Source: Daucus carota subsp. sativus
Taxonomy: Eukaryota; Streptophyta; Magnoliopsida; Apiales; Apiaceae
Reading direction: 5' to 3'
Length of the DNA stretch: 64,000 nt
Assembly (NCBI RefSeq): GCF_001625215.2
Contig: NC_030381.2
Location: 50,367,214-50,431,213 of the forward strand
Numbering within the stretch: position 1 is the first letter of the stretch; the number at the start of each line of letters is the position of its first letter. The notes under the pieces are model-generated. The model ran no database searches. It was not told the DNA's origin and was given only the letters and a program-made list of their open reading frames with translations. Shown here in pieces: positions 1 through 13,062 of the stretch. Made by a program: the position numbers and the translations under genes.

Positions 1-1228
1 TTTATTAAAGAAAGATTAAAATAATATATGAAAAATGTATTTCACAGATCTTAAAATGTGCGTCATACCGTTTACTCAAATGTTAACAAACCCCTTTTAG
101 CTAAATATCAAATTTATCAAATATCAAAACACCAAAATTTGATTATCATCTTATAATATTTTTTAAAAATAATAATTATTACAATAATATTATAAGATGA
201 TTTATATTAAACAGAAGTGAGGGGCGATGTTTCATCTCTCAAATAACTCCAGCCTATATTCCTATTTTTTTTGAATTTTAAATATTAATGATAATTTTCT
301 CTTATTTATTATATGTATTAATAATTTATAACTAAAACTCCTGTATGGTTGGAGGTGCTTTTAGAATGGGAGAACGAGTTTTATTCAAAAATAAAAATTT
401 GAATATGCTCAATTATTCAACATATGTGACATCGATACATAAAAGTTAAGAGTATGATACGTACTCCAAATTTTGTCCGAATTGACATGATAAACAAATA
501 AATTATTTTAATTGGATAATTTATGTGCACGTAAGTATCTTATTATTATTAATATATATAAAATCAGCCAAACATTACTAATTAAAATTTGAGAAAAAAA
601 ATTGTAAATACTCCCTCTGTTTCAAAGTACATGTCCACTTTAGAAAAAAAAATTGTTTCAAAATACTTGTCCACTTCAACTTTCGATGTAAATTTATATT
701 TCAAAAATCAACTCTCCTTCATATATTTCAAATTTATATCCAAGATCAACCATATACCACATATTAGGTTCAATTAATGACTTAGTACACCTATTTTTTT
801 TTAAAATTCATTTTTCTTAAACTATGTGATTTTTTGAAAGTGGACATGTAATTTGAAACGGAGGGAGCAATAGTTTGTACCTAACATTTTTCAAAAATTA
901 AATGCTAAAACTTCCTTTACATTGAAATCCCTGATCTTAAGAAGCATGGCAAACGATAAGTCGACGAGTCTAAATTAGTTAAGAATGACAATTAATAATA
1001 CAGTAATTATTACCACTAATGATCATAAGCATGACATCAACAAAATTAAGAAAGATACAGATGCACGTCTTGATTGGAAACTGACCCATGTGATTTGAGG
1101 AGTATATGACATTAAACTTCTTTTGTTGTACTCTTAAATTTGGTAGTTAAATCATTTTAATATCAATCCATACATTTTAGAATGTGAAAAGACATGGAGG
1201 GTTTAACAATCTGGTCAACTCCTTCCAC
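1..1228. other. Intergenic upstream region of the quinone reductase gene
   Basis: AT-rich non-coding DNA. The only structured item seen is a Stowaway-like MITE at 611-867. No supported gene; the one short open frame here lies inside the MITE. Confidence 0.6.
611..867. mobile_element. Stowaway-like MITE
   Basis: The ends are long inverted repeats. The left end begins CTCCCTCTGTTTCAAAGTAC and the right end is its near reverse complement, ending in GAAACGGAGGGAG. The next bases in (ATGTCCACTTT against AAAGTGGACAT) extend the match. The left flank is TA, as expected of Tc1/mariner-derived Stowaway elements; the right flank is CA, probably a decayed TA. It has no coding capacity. Confidence 0.8.
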
Positions 1229-1236
1229 TATATAAA
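1229..1236 (+). promoter_or_regulatory. TATA box of the quinone reductase gene
   Basis: TATATAAA lies 76 bp before the ATG at 1312, a normal spacing for a plant core promoter. Inferred from sequence and position only. Confidence 0.5.
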
Positions 1237-1311
1237 CTCTGTCTTGCCCATCTTCCTTTGCATCTTATAATCCTTTGACTCTTCAGTTTAAGCAGATTGG
1301 TCTTTTTAACA

Positions 1312-2703
1312 ATGGCAACCAAAGTTTATATTGTGTAAGCTTTTTTTTCCCTCTGTTTTATCATTAATATATTATATACTTTAGCAGATTAGTTATGTAC
1401 TTGTTTCTTGATAGTTTCTTGCTGATTTAAATAAACACCTTTTGATTTAGATTTATCGTTAAATGTACATCAAACCTGTATAGATTCATTAATCATAACT
1501 TTCTAGATACCATTTGTTTAGAATGTCAATATTTTTATATTATATATGCAATGGACGGATGTAAATTGGTAAATTGTATGTCAGATGGGAAGATATGATA
1601 TATGTATCACACTAATTTGGAAATTGGAGTAATTTTTTTGTTTGTTTAGATTTTTTTAGGATATGTATTGCTTTTGAAACAGAGCATGTAAAATAAGTTT
1701 AGTATGAATCGAGATGATGACAAATGATGATATTGGTCTAGGTACTACTCTATGTATGGGCATGTCGCGAAGCTTGCAGAAGAGATTCTTAAGGGAGCTT
1801 CATCTGTTGAAGGAGTTGAGGCAAAACTGTGGCAGGTATGTTACATTTAGATGAACTCTGTGCTTTATAATCTGTGTTATAAATATTTGTAATGTGTAGT
1901 CCTATTTGCAGTTTTATGTTTTTGTTGTAAGAAACTGAACTTATGTTCTATTTTAGGATTCCTTTACTACAGGTTCATGTATTTGAATTCTATTTCTAGT
2001 GTGTCTGATTATAAAATGAAAGATAACGTAATGTGGTTAGGACAAATATATTTGACATATTTGATGCCCCACTGGCGTGTTTATGTGTAGGTGCCAGAAA
2101 CACTATCAGAGGAAGTGCTTGGAAAGTTGAGTGCAGCACCAAAGAGTGATGTTCCAGTCATTACTGCAGATGAACTTACCGAGGCAGATGGCTTGATCTT
2201 TGGTTTCCCAACTAGATTCGGAATGATGGCTGCACAATTCAAGGCATTTCTTGACTCAACTGGTGGCTTGTGGGGAACTCAGAAACTAGCAGGCAAACCT
2301 GCAGGCTTATTTTACAGCACTGGTTCTCAAGGTGGTGGACAAGAAACGACTGCGTAAGTTTTTACTGTGTAGTACTCCATTGTCTATTTCAGAATACATG
2401 GCCATTTTTTCTATTCACAATTTACAGGTACATGTAATGTTAACCAAAATGATTATTGTTTGCATGATCAGGCTGACAGCCATTACTCAACTTGTTCACC
2501 ACGGTATGATTTTTGTACCAATTGGTTATACTTTTGGATCTGGCATGTTTGAGATGGAGAATGTCAAAGGCGGAAGCCCATATGGTGCTGGTACTTATGC
2601 TGGAGATGGTTCACGACAGCCTTCTGAGCTTGAACTTGCACAGGCTTTTCATCAGGGGAAGTACATTGCTGGAATCACCAAGAAGCTCAAGGGAACTGCC
2701 TGA
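1312..2703 (+). CDS. FQR1-like: NAD(P)H:quinone oxidoreductase, FQR1-like (WrbA flavodoxin family)
   Basis: Four exons: 1312-1334, 1742-1835, 2091-2353, 2472-2703. They give 203 residues, the usual length of plant FQR1. All junctions are GT-AG and in phase. The protein starts [16 protein letters not shown], the flavodoxin-like FMN-binding strand and loop. It also carries the family blocks [16 protein letters not shown] and [16 protein letters not shown] (FMN and quinone site), PIGYTFG, and the [16 protein letters not shown] loop, and ends KKLKGTA. The family transfers two electrons from NAD(P)H to quinones, avoiding semiquinone radicals; Arabidopsis FQR1 is an early auxin-response gene and is found at the plasma membrane. 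The residues normally conserved in this family all appear present. The first exon of only 23 bp is typical. The gene stands alone, with a TATA box 76 bp upstream. Confidence 0.93.
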
Positions 2704-5700
2704 TTCACTTTATATCTTTCTATTATTGCTGCGGTATACATTCATTGGCAAAATTTTATGGTTATTGAACAACTATCAATGAAAATTAATATATTATGCT
2801 AATTGTTTGAAGTACTTCTTATGTATATGAAATTGGGTATGGTGTTTACAATATATAATTTATATATGAGTGTTTTCTAGAACTGAGGTCAGTGAATTCA
2901 CTTTTCATTACTTGGGTAAGGATATGCTCATACTGCTACTAAAAAAGCAAAATAAGTGTTGCAATGACAACAATTTTTGAAATTTACTTGGCTGTTGACA
3001 ACCTCTGAACAGAGGAAATGGATTAATTCAAAATTTGGTTACGCCTGAAGTTATTAACCGACTATAAATTCTCTAGTAAAAGAACTGTTCAGATTAAAAT
3101 TTGTTTTATTGCGTGGTGTTCTTAATTGAGTGATGGATCTGCACTTTAAGAAATGATTAGGATGAAACTTTCAGTGTTCTGTTATGTAGTAACAGTTGAG
3201 GAAACAGCTTTAGCAGGAACTAGAGGATTGAGCTGGTAATATGGCATAGTTTTGATAATTTATGAGAAATTATAAGAAAAAATTACGCTTCTAAGATACT
3301 TGTACAGTATAGATGTCCCAAAGAACATCAATTTGTCATAAGTTCTGGATCAGATATCTTATTGTTTGTTATGTTTACTCCTAGTTTTAAAGTTTGTTAT
3401 TATCAATGTCTTTTTATTCAGAAATTCCTGATAATCTGAGAATAATAAGCTAATATCAATGTGTCGAAACAGCATCAAGTGCCTGTTTCTTGTTTAATTC
3501 AGAATATTTCGACAAAATGGTTTCAATGAAAAATTCTGGATCACCGGAATCTGGATGCAAATCATGACTGCAAGATCATGAAGTGCCATGGACTGTTATG
3601 GACAAGTTGACACTTGCTTCGATTCTCTGGCAAGAGCAAAACAATGGCATGAAAGCCGAGACGATTAACTCTGAGGCAGGGCATTTAAATTCTGACATTA
3701 TCTAGTTGACAACAGTAAGAGAACCAAGCCACAGCAATCTAGCATTAGTGCTGCAGATGAGATTCAAAGGTGAATACAATAAAGAAAAATGCCCTTTTGA
3801 TATGAAAATCCAATGACAAATATAGAGATTTTACATGTTTTGCAGATGATGGAAAAAATATAATAACAAGAAAAAGGTATTGTTAAAAGTATGATTGCAA
3901 CTGCTTAAAGCCAGCCAGCCACATACATGATTCCTTATGCTTTTCCTTTACAGCAATTCTTTACAGACACAATGCTTCATCATTGGCCTTGTATCATAGC
4001 ATAAAAAATGGAGTATTATGTTTCAAGTTTTATAACTTGTCAAGAAAAAGTATAAATTTGAGTAAAGAAAAGAAACAAGAAACAAGAGTAACATAAGAAA
4101 ATACTACATGTGGTATAATTCCTATCAGTCAATCATTTCAGAGGTCATTTAAAGCTTATAAAGAGATTGGGCAGGGATTGATACCCAACAAAAAATTTTA
4201 ACAATGTTAAAGTGCCTTTCTTAATTTTTTTTCTTGTTCTTTCTTACACTACTTATTCTTCGTTATTCTGCTGTAAATTTAACAAAGCTTCTTCATTTTT
4301 ACTCCCTCCAATTTTTACTCTTTCTGAAAAAATTACTTACTTTAGAAAAATGTCTGTGGAATTTTTATTTCAGTGCCTACCCGTTGTTTATATTAGTCAA
4401 ACATTTAAAATAGTTATATAAAAGTATTTTTGTTATATTGGAAAATTATTTAAAATACAAAAATAATGGAACATTCTTTTTGGGAGAAGCGGCAAGTTAG
4501 ACCATGGCATGTAATATCAATTCTAGTTTGGACATGATCAAGGAAAGGAAGTACTGCAGCACTATACAAGGCTACACGATTGAGAAAAGAAAGTAGTGCA
4601 GCATTATACTCCCTCTCATTTTTTAGGATTCTTTTTATATTATTTGATATGCACGCGTATATAAAATATAGTTTATATCTTATTTTCGATTTTTTTATAT
4701 ATAAAAATTTAAATAATTTATAGAATTATATTTTAATTATATTTTACGAGAGTAGTAAAATACATGCCGAGCCTCGTCTCTCGATATAAACAATTGAAGA
4801 GGAAGGAGAGAGTGCAAGCCTAATAGAGAGCAAATATAAATAAACTCAGGGCTAGCATAAATTTGGAAATTAATTTTATTTTGATTTTATAAATTAAATA
4901 AACTTATATCTAATTTATAGGACAATCTATTATGAAAAGTAAGGATACTTTTCTGAAACTAAGGATATTCAATTAATAAATTAGATTTTTGTAAATAAAA
5001 AATGTTTCACTATTTTACAATTATTTTTATGAATAATCAGCTAAAAATTAATTATATAATTTATTTTATAGATCAACGCCAAACATGTAACAAAATTCGA
5101 GATCATTCATCACCCCGTGTGTTTTATTGACCATGTGTTTACTTTGTTTCTTAAATGTAAGTACCTTATTTCTGGAAAAAATGTATAAATTTCTTTTGAA
5201 AATAAATGAGTTTTTATTGTCCACAAATAAGAATAATCAAACACTTGTTATAAAATAATACTAAAATTCTCATATACATGTGAATTTTTTTAGAAAATAA
5301 ATTTTAATATTTATAAAAAATATTGGGCCCTTGCTTGTAATCTAGGTAACTCAATTTTACTAGTTAACAAGGACGAGGTGATTGGGAAAAAAGAAGCCCT
5401 AATTTAATTTTTGGGACAGTACACCTTGCATATATACCAACATCATCTGACCTCAGGCTTACATAATAGTGCAGGCTAAATTGGATGATAAACTCATTCA
5501 AGTTAGAAGGGAATTAAAAAATCAATGATAAAAGTAGGAACCCTATTATTATAAACCAAAAGTGAGACACAAGTTACATCTTTCTCTTCTTTGTCTGCCA
5601 AATAAAAGTTCAAAAACATAGAAGCAGGAACAGCTCAAAGCCTTTTCAGCTTACAACTTATAATGCTAAATTGACCTGATCTCCAAACAACCCATAAGAG

Positions 5701-5991
5701 TTTCCAGCTGAATTTAGCACCTGTTCCTGTTCCTAATCCAACTTTAACAAAAAGCAATGTTTATTTAATTACAACTGATCAATATTATCCTCAGTGAGCT
5801 ACCTAATTAATATCATCCAAAAATCCGATTCTATGTCTGTTTGATATGTCACTAACTTGTTTGTCCTTTCTTCAAAATTCTCTCCCATGTTCGATAACTA
5901 TTTCCCAGTAATTTCTAGCTTTTCGATGTTCCTTCCATTTCAAGTTAAATAAGCCGAAACTTGATAATTATGGCTTTAATAATTAGCTTCT
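2704..5991. other. Intergenic region between quinone reductase and bHLH gene
   Basis: About 3.3 kb of AT-rich DNA that includes both genes' 3' flanks, as they converge. Two isolated ACTCCCTC ends (near 4300 and 4608) recall Stowaway termini but have no partner. No gene, RNA or complete element was recognised. Confidence 0.5.
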
Positions 5992-8295
5992 CTACCTGAA
6001 GCTTCCTCCGAATGTTGGTGTCCAAAAATCAGCAGTGGTCTCTGAAGCAACTGGGAAAGTGCTCGATATGGGGACAAGGCACAGTCCCCGGCTTCTTAGT
6101 TCTTGACGTCTTCCTTTAGGATCTCTTCGAGTCTAGCAAAGTAATGAAATGATTGAATGTCATGTTATTGTTGTAAAATAATGCATTTTGGTCAGGTTCA
6201 AATAAGAACCACAGTTCTGCTCTTGAATGATAGAAAGTGCATAACATTACATGGAAATGTTGTAAAAAGGTGCAGAACAATAACTATTTCTCCATTCTCA
6301 TTTTGATCAAGACCCATGCATGTAGAAATTTATAAATATATATTTACATCCTTTCCTGTTCCTAAGATTTATATGAGAACGATACAGTATTAAAAAGTAT
6401 TTTACCTGCTCATGATCATGAGGAATAGGTGATCCTCCTTTAATATATGGAGTAATTAGAACCTGTAATTTTGACAGGAACTTACTATTTAGATATGATA
6501 GTCATTTTAACAAATTAATTAGTCCTTGATAAAAAGAAAACTCGAATATTGTAAGTTTGGAAAGGAGCATAAAGATATGAGAAATGATAGAACTTACAGT
6601 GACTTGATCATGAAGGAGCTTTATGTACTCAATAGCTTCATGGAGAACTGATGCTGTATCAGTCTGGATATTATGGTTGAAAATATAAGGGTAATTAAAG
6701 AAGATTTACCTTAATAAAATAAAATAATTTGGTTTTTCTCATTAATTAGTTTAATTAGGAAAAAAATCAGTCACCTTTCCGAAAGGAGAAACCAACTGCT
6801 GAAGGGCTGTTACCCGGTCCCCAAGCTTCTCTTTCCTTACCTAATATCAATGTTATGAGTAATTAGCAGATCAGTTTGATATTTTTAATTAAAATTTTAG
6901 TTTACTTATCAACTCTAATCTTTTGGTAATGGCACAGAAAGATGGATGTTTTCAACAACATGCTAATTAATTAACTTATATGTGTGACTTAACTTACCTT
7001 AAAAGTTGGTAATGGTGATGGTGTTTGCATTCGTTGTCTTTTGAACACTGGTTCAGTACTGTTAATCTTCACCGCTGTGCTCATGTCACGATTTCTTTTA
7101 TTATCAGACTGCAATATCAATGATATTGAGTCATTTCCAGATTCCAGAAATTCCAAAACCTAAAAATAATTTTTGTGTGTGACAAAAAAAACATGTTGGA
7201 AGTTACCTTTACACTGAGACTGGGACAATTGAGCTCATCTGCAAATTTTGGTGAGAAGAATTGAGACTGCCCTGAAGCGAATTGGCTGTCGTCGTTGGAT
7301 GTATTCCAGGCCGAATTATTTGGTAGATTCAAATGGTTAAGAGGTTGTTTTGGCAGGACTACTGGTGAAGGCTTAAGCAATGAATTATTAGAAGATGTAA
7401 ATTCATTTAACTTTTCTGGACAAATATTACTTAGAGCCGCATACTCCATCGGTTGATTTCCAAAAACCGAATCTTGATCAGAATCCGTATGGAATAGGGT
7501 TTGCATCAGTGAAGAAGTATAGCCATACGACGAACTTACTGAAAAAACTTGATCTGCTGGTTGCCCTTTATAGGACTCCAAGGAAGAAATCTCATTGAAG
7601 GTAGAGAACTTCTCGGGGCTCCAATCTTTCTTGATATGAGATAAATTACCAGCATCTTGTTGATAATTTGAGCTCGAATTTAAACTGTCAAGAAGGTTGG
7701 TCTGATAATTGTACCCGTTACTCTTGTTGTCATGATCACTAGAACATGGCAAGAAAAATCAAAAAAATAAATCAAATTCAGCTCCTTGCTTTTTCTCAAG
7801 ATAACAACTTATAATTCCAAATATAACTATGCAACTTGTACATATATTAGCTGTAAAAGTTTACATGGACCATGAATAAGTTTAGTGGAAACTAAAGTTG
7901 TGACAATAATTGAGATGAAAAGAATATAACCTTCTATATTAATACTTGTGTCACAAAATCATGAACTTGTATACTTACAGTAAAGTTGGATTCCAGTTTG
8001 CTGTTATTGAAGAAGAGAGATTTTTATTTATCATCTCTAAGTTTGAGTTCAGAGCTAATAAAGATCCATCTTGATCCATAGGTCTCCGAATATCTTCAAA
8101 AACTATGGACCCCTCGGAATTAGCTGAACCGGATTGATCATCACTAGCCCTGGCCTTGATGTCCAAATCAGCTGGCCATGAAATAAGATCCATGTTGTTG
8201 ATGATAGGAGAACAAACTGATGAACCAAAGTTGCTTTGAGATGGATTCATCCACCAGTTCTCCGCGCAAATCCCTGCCTGGAATTCATCTGCCAT
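5992..8295 (-). CDS. bHLH112-like: Atypical bHLH transcription factor, bHLH112/bHLH123 group
   Basis: Seven exons read on the minus strand: 8295-7979, 7738-7207, 7108-6998, 6840-6775, 6663-6598, 6462-6406, 6132-5992. They give 429 residues with every junction GT-AG and in phase. The N-terminus MADEFQAGICAENWW matches the conserved start of this bHLH subfamily. The middle (residues about 30-300) is Ser/Asn-rich and low in order. The domain spans residues about 307-364: a Lys/Arg-rich basic part KRQRMQTPSPLPTFK, helix 1 VRKEKLGDRVTALQQLV, loop SPFGKTD and helix 2 TASVLHEAIEYIKLLHDQV. The basic region lacks the His-Glu-Arg triad of E-box binders, as in the rest of the subfamily, so binding may be non-canonical. 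The C-terminus keeps the LRSRGLCLVPISSTFPV tail. Arabidopsis bHLH112 acts in salt and drought responses; a similar role here is inference. A TATATA lies about 90 bp upstream (8384-8389). Confidence 0.9.
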
Positions 8296-9832
8296 GGCTC
8301 TTCAAATTTGGCTTCTTCTCTTGCTCTTTAGTTACCCTAGCTGAGGTATCCTTATGAAATGTGTTTCATACTTTGGACTTCAATATATAAAGACACATAC
8401 ACAGAGACAGTTGTGTGAACCTGTTAGGTATGTCAATTAAACTAGATAGCTATAGGAATCTGTTCTACATCAATAGAAGAGATGACGATTAGAAATACAA
8501 GGAGGGAATAAAATTAGATAAATATAAAATAACTAGAAGAATATATATTTAGTATGGAGTCGAATTTTCAATAGTAAAATTTTCATTCTTTGGTTCCTAA
8601 CTTTAGTTGTTTAATCTTTCTTTCTTACTTTCGACAATAGAAAAACTTTTTGTTGCTTAGAAATAAAGAGTTGTGATATGATTGTGTACTTGATCTGGCC
8701 GCCTATGTCATTTTCCTTCTAAATTCAATGGCTGACAATTTTTTATGCTCTATGAACCAGAATTTCTGGAGTGACCCTCTACTTTTACTTTAAAATTATT
8801 CATAACCTCATAAAGATAACCTCTATATTTGTCTATATATGCCGATTTATTTGAGTATCATAATGAACTTGTTGACTTTATTAGTTTGCTTCGTATCTCA
8901 TTATCTTTGGATAATAAAGTCCGTATTGATCATAAAATAATTATATTTATATAAATTAATGGAAAGAATATTAGATATACACAAAGTATGTTTTCAAATT
9001 TTATTTTCAATCTAGTTGGTAATGTATGATTGATTCTACTTACACTAATAATATAATAATGAGATTTTTTATGCATATAAGTCACCTAATTAAAATCAGT
9101 CTTCTCTGTCATGAAAAAGAAAATGGGACAAAATTCGGGATTAGTAGCAATACTTAAATATTAATACTCATACTATCGTATATAAAAAATTCTGATATAA
9201 TTTATTATGAATGCAAACATGTTTAAAAGGTCTGAACCGTGATTTACGTTCGTTGAATATATTAATAAAATCTTAAGTCCACAGCAAAATCATAATAAGT
9301 CTGATTAATTAAAAAAAAAATTGAACAGGACTGTGAGTTGACGAGCTGACATGCGCGTGAAGCCAGGTAAAATGTCACCATAAAAGAAATGGATTAGTCC
9401 CTAAACTATACTATTAGCAATGTCTGGTTGACTTTGACATGGAAGAGACTTCTGAGTCAAGTTAGGTCAGTTGTGAAATTGTGAGACGACGCGCGCGCAC
9501 GGTGATTGACTTTTGTTTAGTGATATATCCGATCTCACCAAAAATGCCGCCACAACTGATGAGAAAATATTAAGTAAAAATGCTTGAAAATATATAATCG
9601 AACACTTTCATTATCTGTATCTGCAGGTGACAGATAGAATATTTAGAATAGTAATTTGGATCATTAGTCATCATCAACTACTGGCGAATCATAATTCAGG
9701 GTCCGTGTGTTTATGATGTACCGATGGAGATGATTAGTAATCATCTCTTGCAATTTGCAAATCGTGGTTCTAGCTTGGCCCGTGTGTGTCGTGTGTACAG
9801 TAATTATTACAGTAATTCTTTCGCCCTGAGCG

Positions 9833-10103
9833 TTTGGCGATTACAAGGCTTTTTGACAAGGCTTTTTGAGTGATCTTAAAATAAATGTTTATTGCTTAAA
9901 ATAAAAAAGTGGACTAGAATTTAGAAGCAAGTTAGGATTTATAAATGATTAAAATGTTTGGGAAAGAATCGGAAGCCCTGCAACAAAAGTTAGCATTCCT
10001 AACTTTTTATAATTGCTTCTTGACTTTTTAGACAAACGGTACAAGTAAGTGCTTCTTACTTATAAACCAGAAGCCCGGCTTTTAAGCCGGAAACAAACAC
10101 CCC
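9833..10103. mobile_element. Possible hAT-like MITE
   Basis: The right end (AAGCCGGAAACAAACACCCC) is related to the right end of the neighbouring element at 10379-10546, with a shared ...GGCTTTTAAGC... block followed by CAAACACC. The left end has GCGTTTGGCG. The terminal inverted match is short, so boundaries are approximate. Confidence 0.4.
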
Positions 10104-10378
10104 ATGATATAAGAATTGATGGAGGACTTTGTGCCAAATCTTAAATTTGAATGTTAAATATATATTTGGTTGAAATTTTGTTATACTGCATGACTTTAAA
10201 TTCGGTTAACATCATAAACAACAGAGATTCTAATACGCGGTAAATCTACAAGGAGAGGTAAAACTTTTTCGTCAACACGATAAAATATTCGATATAAAAT
10301 AAATATAAAAATACTAGTAAAAAAAATCTTAGTAAAGCTCTACGTTTTCTTTAATCACGAAATCAAATATATAAGGGA

Positions 10379-10546
10379 CCGTTTGAGTGAATATAAAATA
10401 AGTGTTTCTTGATTAAAGTGAAAAATGTGTTAATATTCACAATTTTTTATAAGTACTTTTTGATTTTTTTACACCAACAATACGAAAAAATTTCTCTAAT
10501 TTATAAATTCAAAAACTGGGCTTTTAAGCTCGGCCAAACACCACCT
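10379..10546. mobile_element. Small hAT-like MITE
   Basis: The element opens with GGACCGTTTGAGTGAATA and closes with AAGCTCGGCCAAACACCACC. The terminal motif GTTTG against CAAAC and the GGCTTTTAAGCTCGG block near one end are typical of small plant hAT derivatives. No coding capacity. The target duplication is not clear. Confidence 0.45.
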
Positions 10547-12592
10547 AGGTCGATCAGCAGAAGCATCTACATATCTTTTTGAAGTTAGTTAGCGAACACT
10601 AATAACAGGACTCCTAATCACGCGTTTACGGAATGTTTAGTTCTAGTCTGGACAGGTAAATTTTATAATGAAAGGTCACTCTGTCTCTTTCCCTCTCTGC
10701 TAAAGTACGTACAGAAAGCAATCTGTGGCAGGTGAACTTAACTGATTTTGTCAAAATGCAAGAACCCTTAAACCAAAGTCGAATACTACCATACTTCTTC
10801 TTATTTACATATCCACTCTTTGGATTTTCTTTTTTGTCCTCGTGAATATTTGTTCGATTATCATCACCCGACCAGTTGTAAAATACTATATATACAAGCT
10901 GAATACCTCTCTTGAACCGTGTTGCAGAGACAATGACTCGCCTATATATTATATTATCAATACTGAATTACTGATAGATATCCGCCAGATTACGTGCAAA
11001 AGTCTCAACTAGTTAGATGATTATATCTTACTTTATTGATCGGCTAGCCTTACCAGAGCAAATGACATGATTGAACACACAATCATTACTTTAAAATTCT
11101 AGAACGAGAACTAATCAGTTAATTACTTATCCATATAGGATTTATTTGAGATTTTTTTTAAATAAACTGGGTAGAGTATAATCGATAAATTAATAAATTA
11201 GTGTTTTGATGATTAATCAGAAATTAATTATATTTATTTTAATAAATCAGAAATTTCTGAAACACCGTACCCATCACGAAAATGATAATTTCACCTTCAA
11301 TGACTCAACTTTGCACATGTCATGGCTCAGGACTCTTCCTACCCGTTATAACCTAATTCTTATGATTGCTTTAAATTGTAATGGCATTTGTCCATTAATT
11401 ATATAATTTGAACCGAAATCGAATATACTATAAGTGTATGAGGTACAACCATTCCAGTATTCAGGAAATAATTAAATTACCTGCATACGAATTCTTAATC
11501 TCCTAAGCATGGCTCGCTTATTAATGCTCAATCTATATGTCTCCAGAGCAACAGGCAATTTTCTTTAACATAATTATCTTGATTAGTTGGTGTTTTGCAA
11601 TACATGGTCATTAAGGAGAAAAACATGATTAATTTGCGTGTTAAGGAAACATGTATCCCACGTACGTACTTAAATGCATGATTATCATAATTATCTGTTC
11701 TAGTGTTTTTTGTGTGCGCGTGCGAGAGAGATTATGCGGACCACAAAAATTCCCATCTTAGTTTGTTCCTATGCGGACTAAAACTCACGCCAAGCTCTGA
11801 TCGCACGCCTATATATTTATCCTGGCAAACAATTTGTAGCTTCCGAACGATGTCTACACTGTGCATGGCTTCTTTGATTCCTTGGAATCAGGCAGTGGGG
11901 GACCTATGCATGGGCGCTTGTACCCCTTCTCCCTCGACTTATCTGTAGTATAAGTCAAAAGTTAAAGTATTTCTTGGAGGTTCGTCAAGTTGGGCGCATG
12001 TTTAATCTAGCTTTACTCTGTTGTTGATCTAGCCGGTTAAATTTATACATGTACCAGGCTACCACCAGCACGCGGTTCAGCAGTTCCAAAATAGTGTTAA
12101 TTTAATATCTTATATCAAAAACAAGGCCAAGTATATAATGATATCCTTATTTTTTAGAAAAATAAAGGCTTATTTTAAAAAATGTTTATAATTATTTGAG
12201 TAAATAAATTTTTTGGTATTATGTGTAGTTGCTGGACCTTTTTTATATAAAATAAGTCATTCATGTTCTTCTGTTAAAATATACTTTGCATAGACATTAT
12301 ATCTCCGGTCATATATATATTTTGTCTTGAAGAATGTATATAAAATGATTGCTATAATTATAAGTATTTATAAATCGGTGACCATGATTTGTGCAGTGCA
12401 GAGTAATATTTTCGAGTTGGGTACATGTTTAATATATGTATATTTGTTTTTTGTAAAAAGAAAAATAGGTTTTCAGTACTTTAGTTATTGTTACACTTTT
12501 ATAGCAGTAGGGGTAATATAGATTTATATCCATTATTGTAAATATGTTTATTTTTTTTTTCTGAGGATTAATAATCAAGGGAGTCATCAGGT

Positions 12593-13062
12593 GGGCTCGA
12601 TATATCAAGTTGGTCACTGAACTCAAAAACGTCTCAAATTGGTCACTTAAGTCGGTTACACGTATCTTTAAATATGAGTTGAAGGAGTAAAAATATTATT
12701 TACAGAGGTTTACGCATTATTTTTGAATGTTACCATAACTAAGTACAATGTTATCACTTCTAGTATTTATAATAATATTCTTTGATTTTATCAAGTTTAT
12801 TTATTATTTATTTTTAATTAAACAAAGGATTTAACTATATAATAAAAAATAAATAACAAATAAACTTGATAAAATCTAAATATATTATTATAAATACTAG
12901 AAATCATAATCATGTACTAAGTTGTGATAATATTCAAGAATAATGTGTAAATCTATGTAAATAATACTTTTACTCTTTGAACTCATATTTATAGATATAT
13001 GTAATTAAGTGACCAATTTGAGACGGTTTTAAGTTCAATATCCAACTTGATATATTGAGTCC
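12593..13062. mobile_element. Foldback MITE: the whole element is one inverted repeat
   Basis: The left arm starts GGGCTCGATATATCAAGTTG and the reverse complement of the right arm starts GGACTCAATATATCAAGTTG. The match continues through CGTCTCAAATTGGTCACTTAA, the block around AAATATGAGTT, and TCTAGTATTTATAATAATAT down to the centre near 12835. Each arm is about 235 bp with scattered mismatches. No target duplication or coding region was found. Confidence 0.75.

Noticed and set aside
4300-4620. Two ACTCCCTC motifs resembling Stowaway ends
   Set aside because: Both point the same way and no matching GAGGGAGT partner or TA-flanked second end was found.
11703-11948. 81-residue open frame with several Cys
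   Set aside because: No signal peptide pattern or conserved Cys spacing of known small secreted peptides; surroundings look non-coding.
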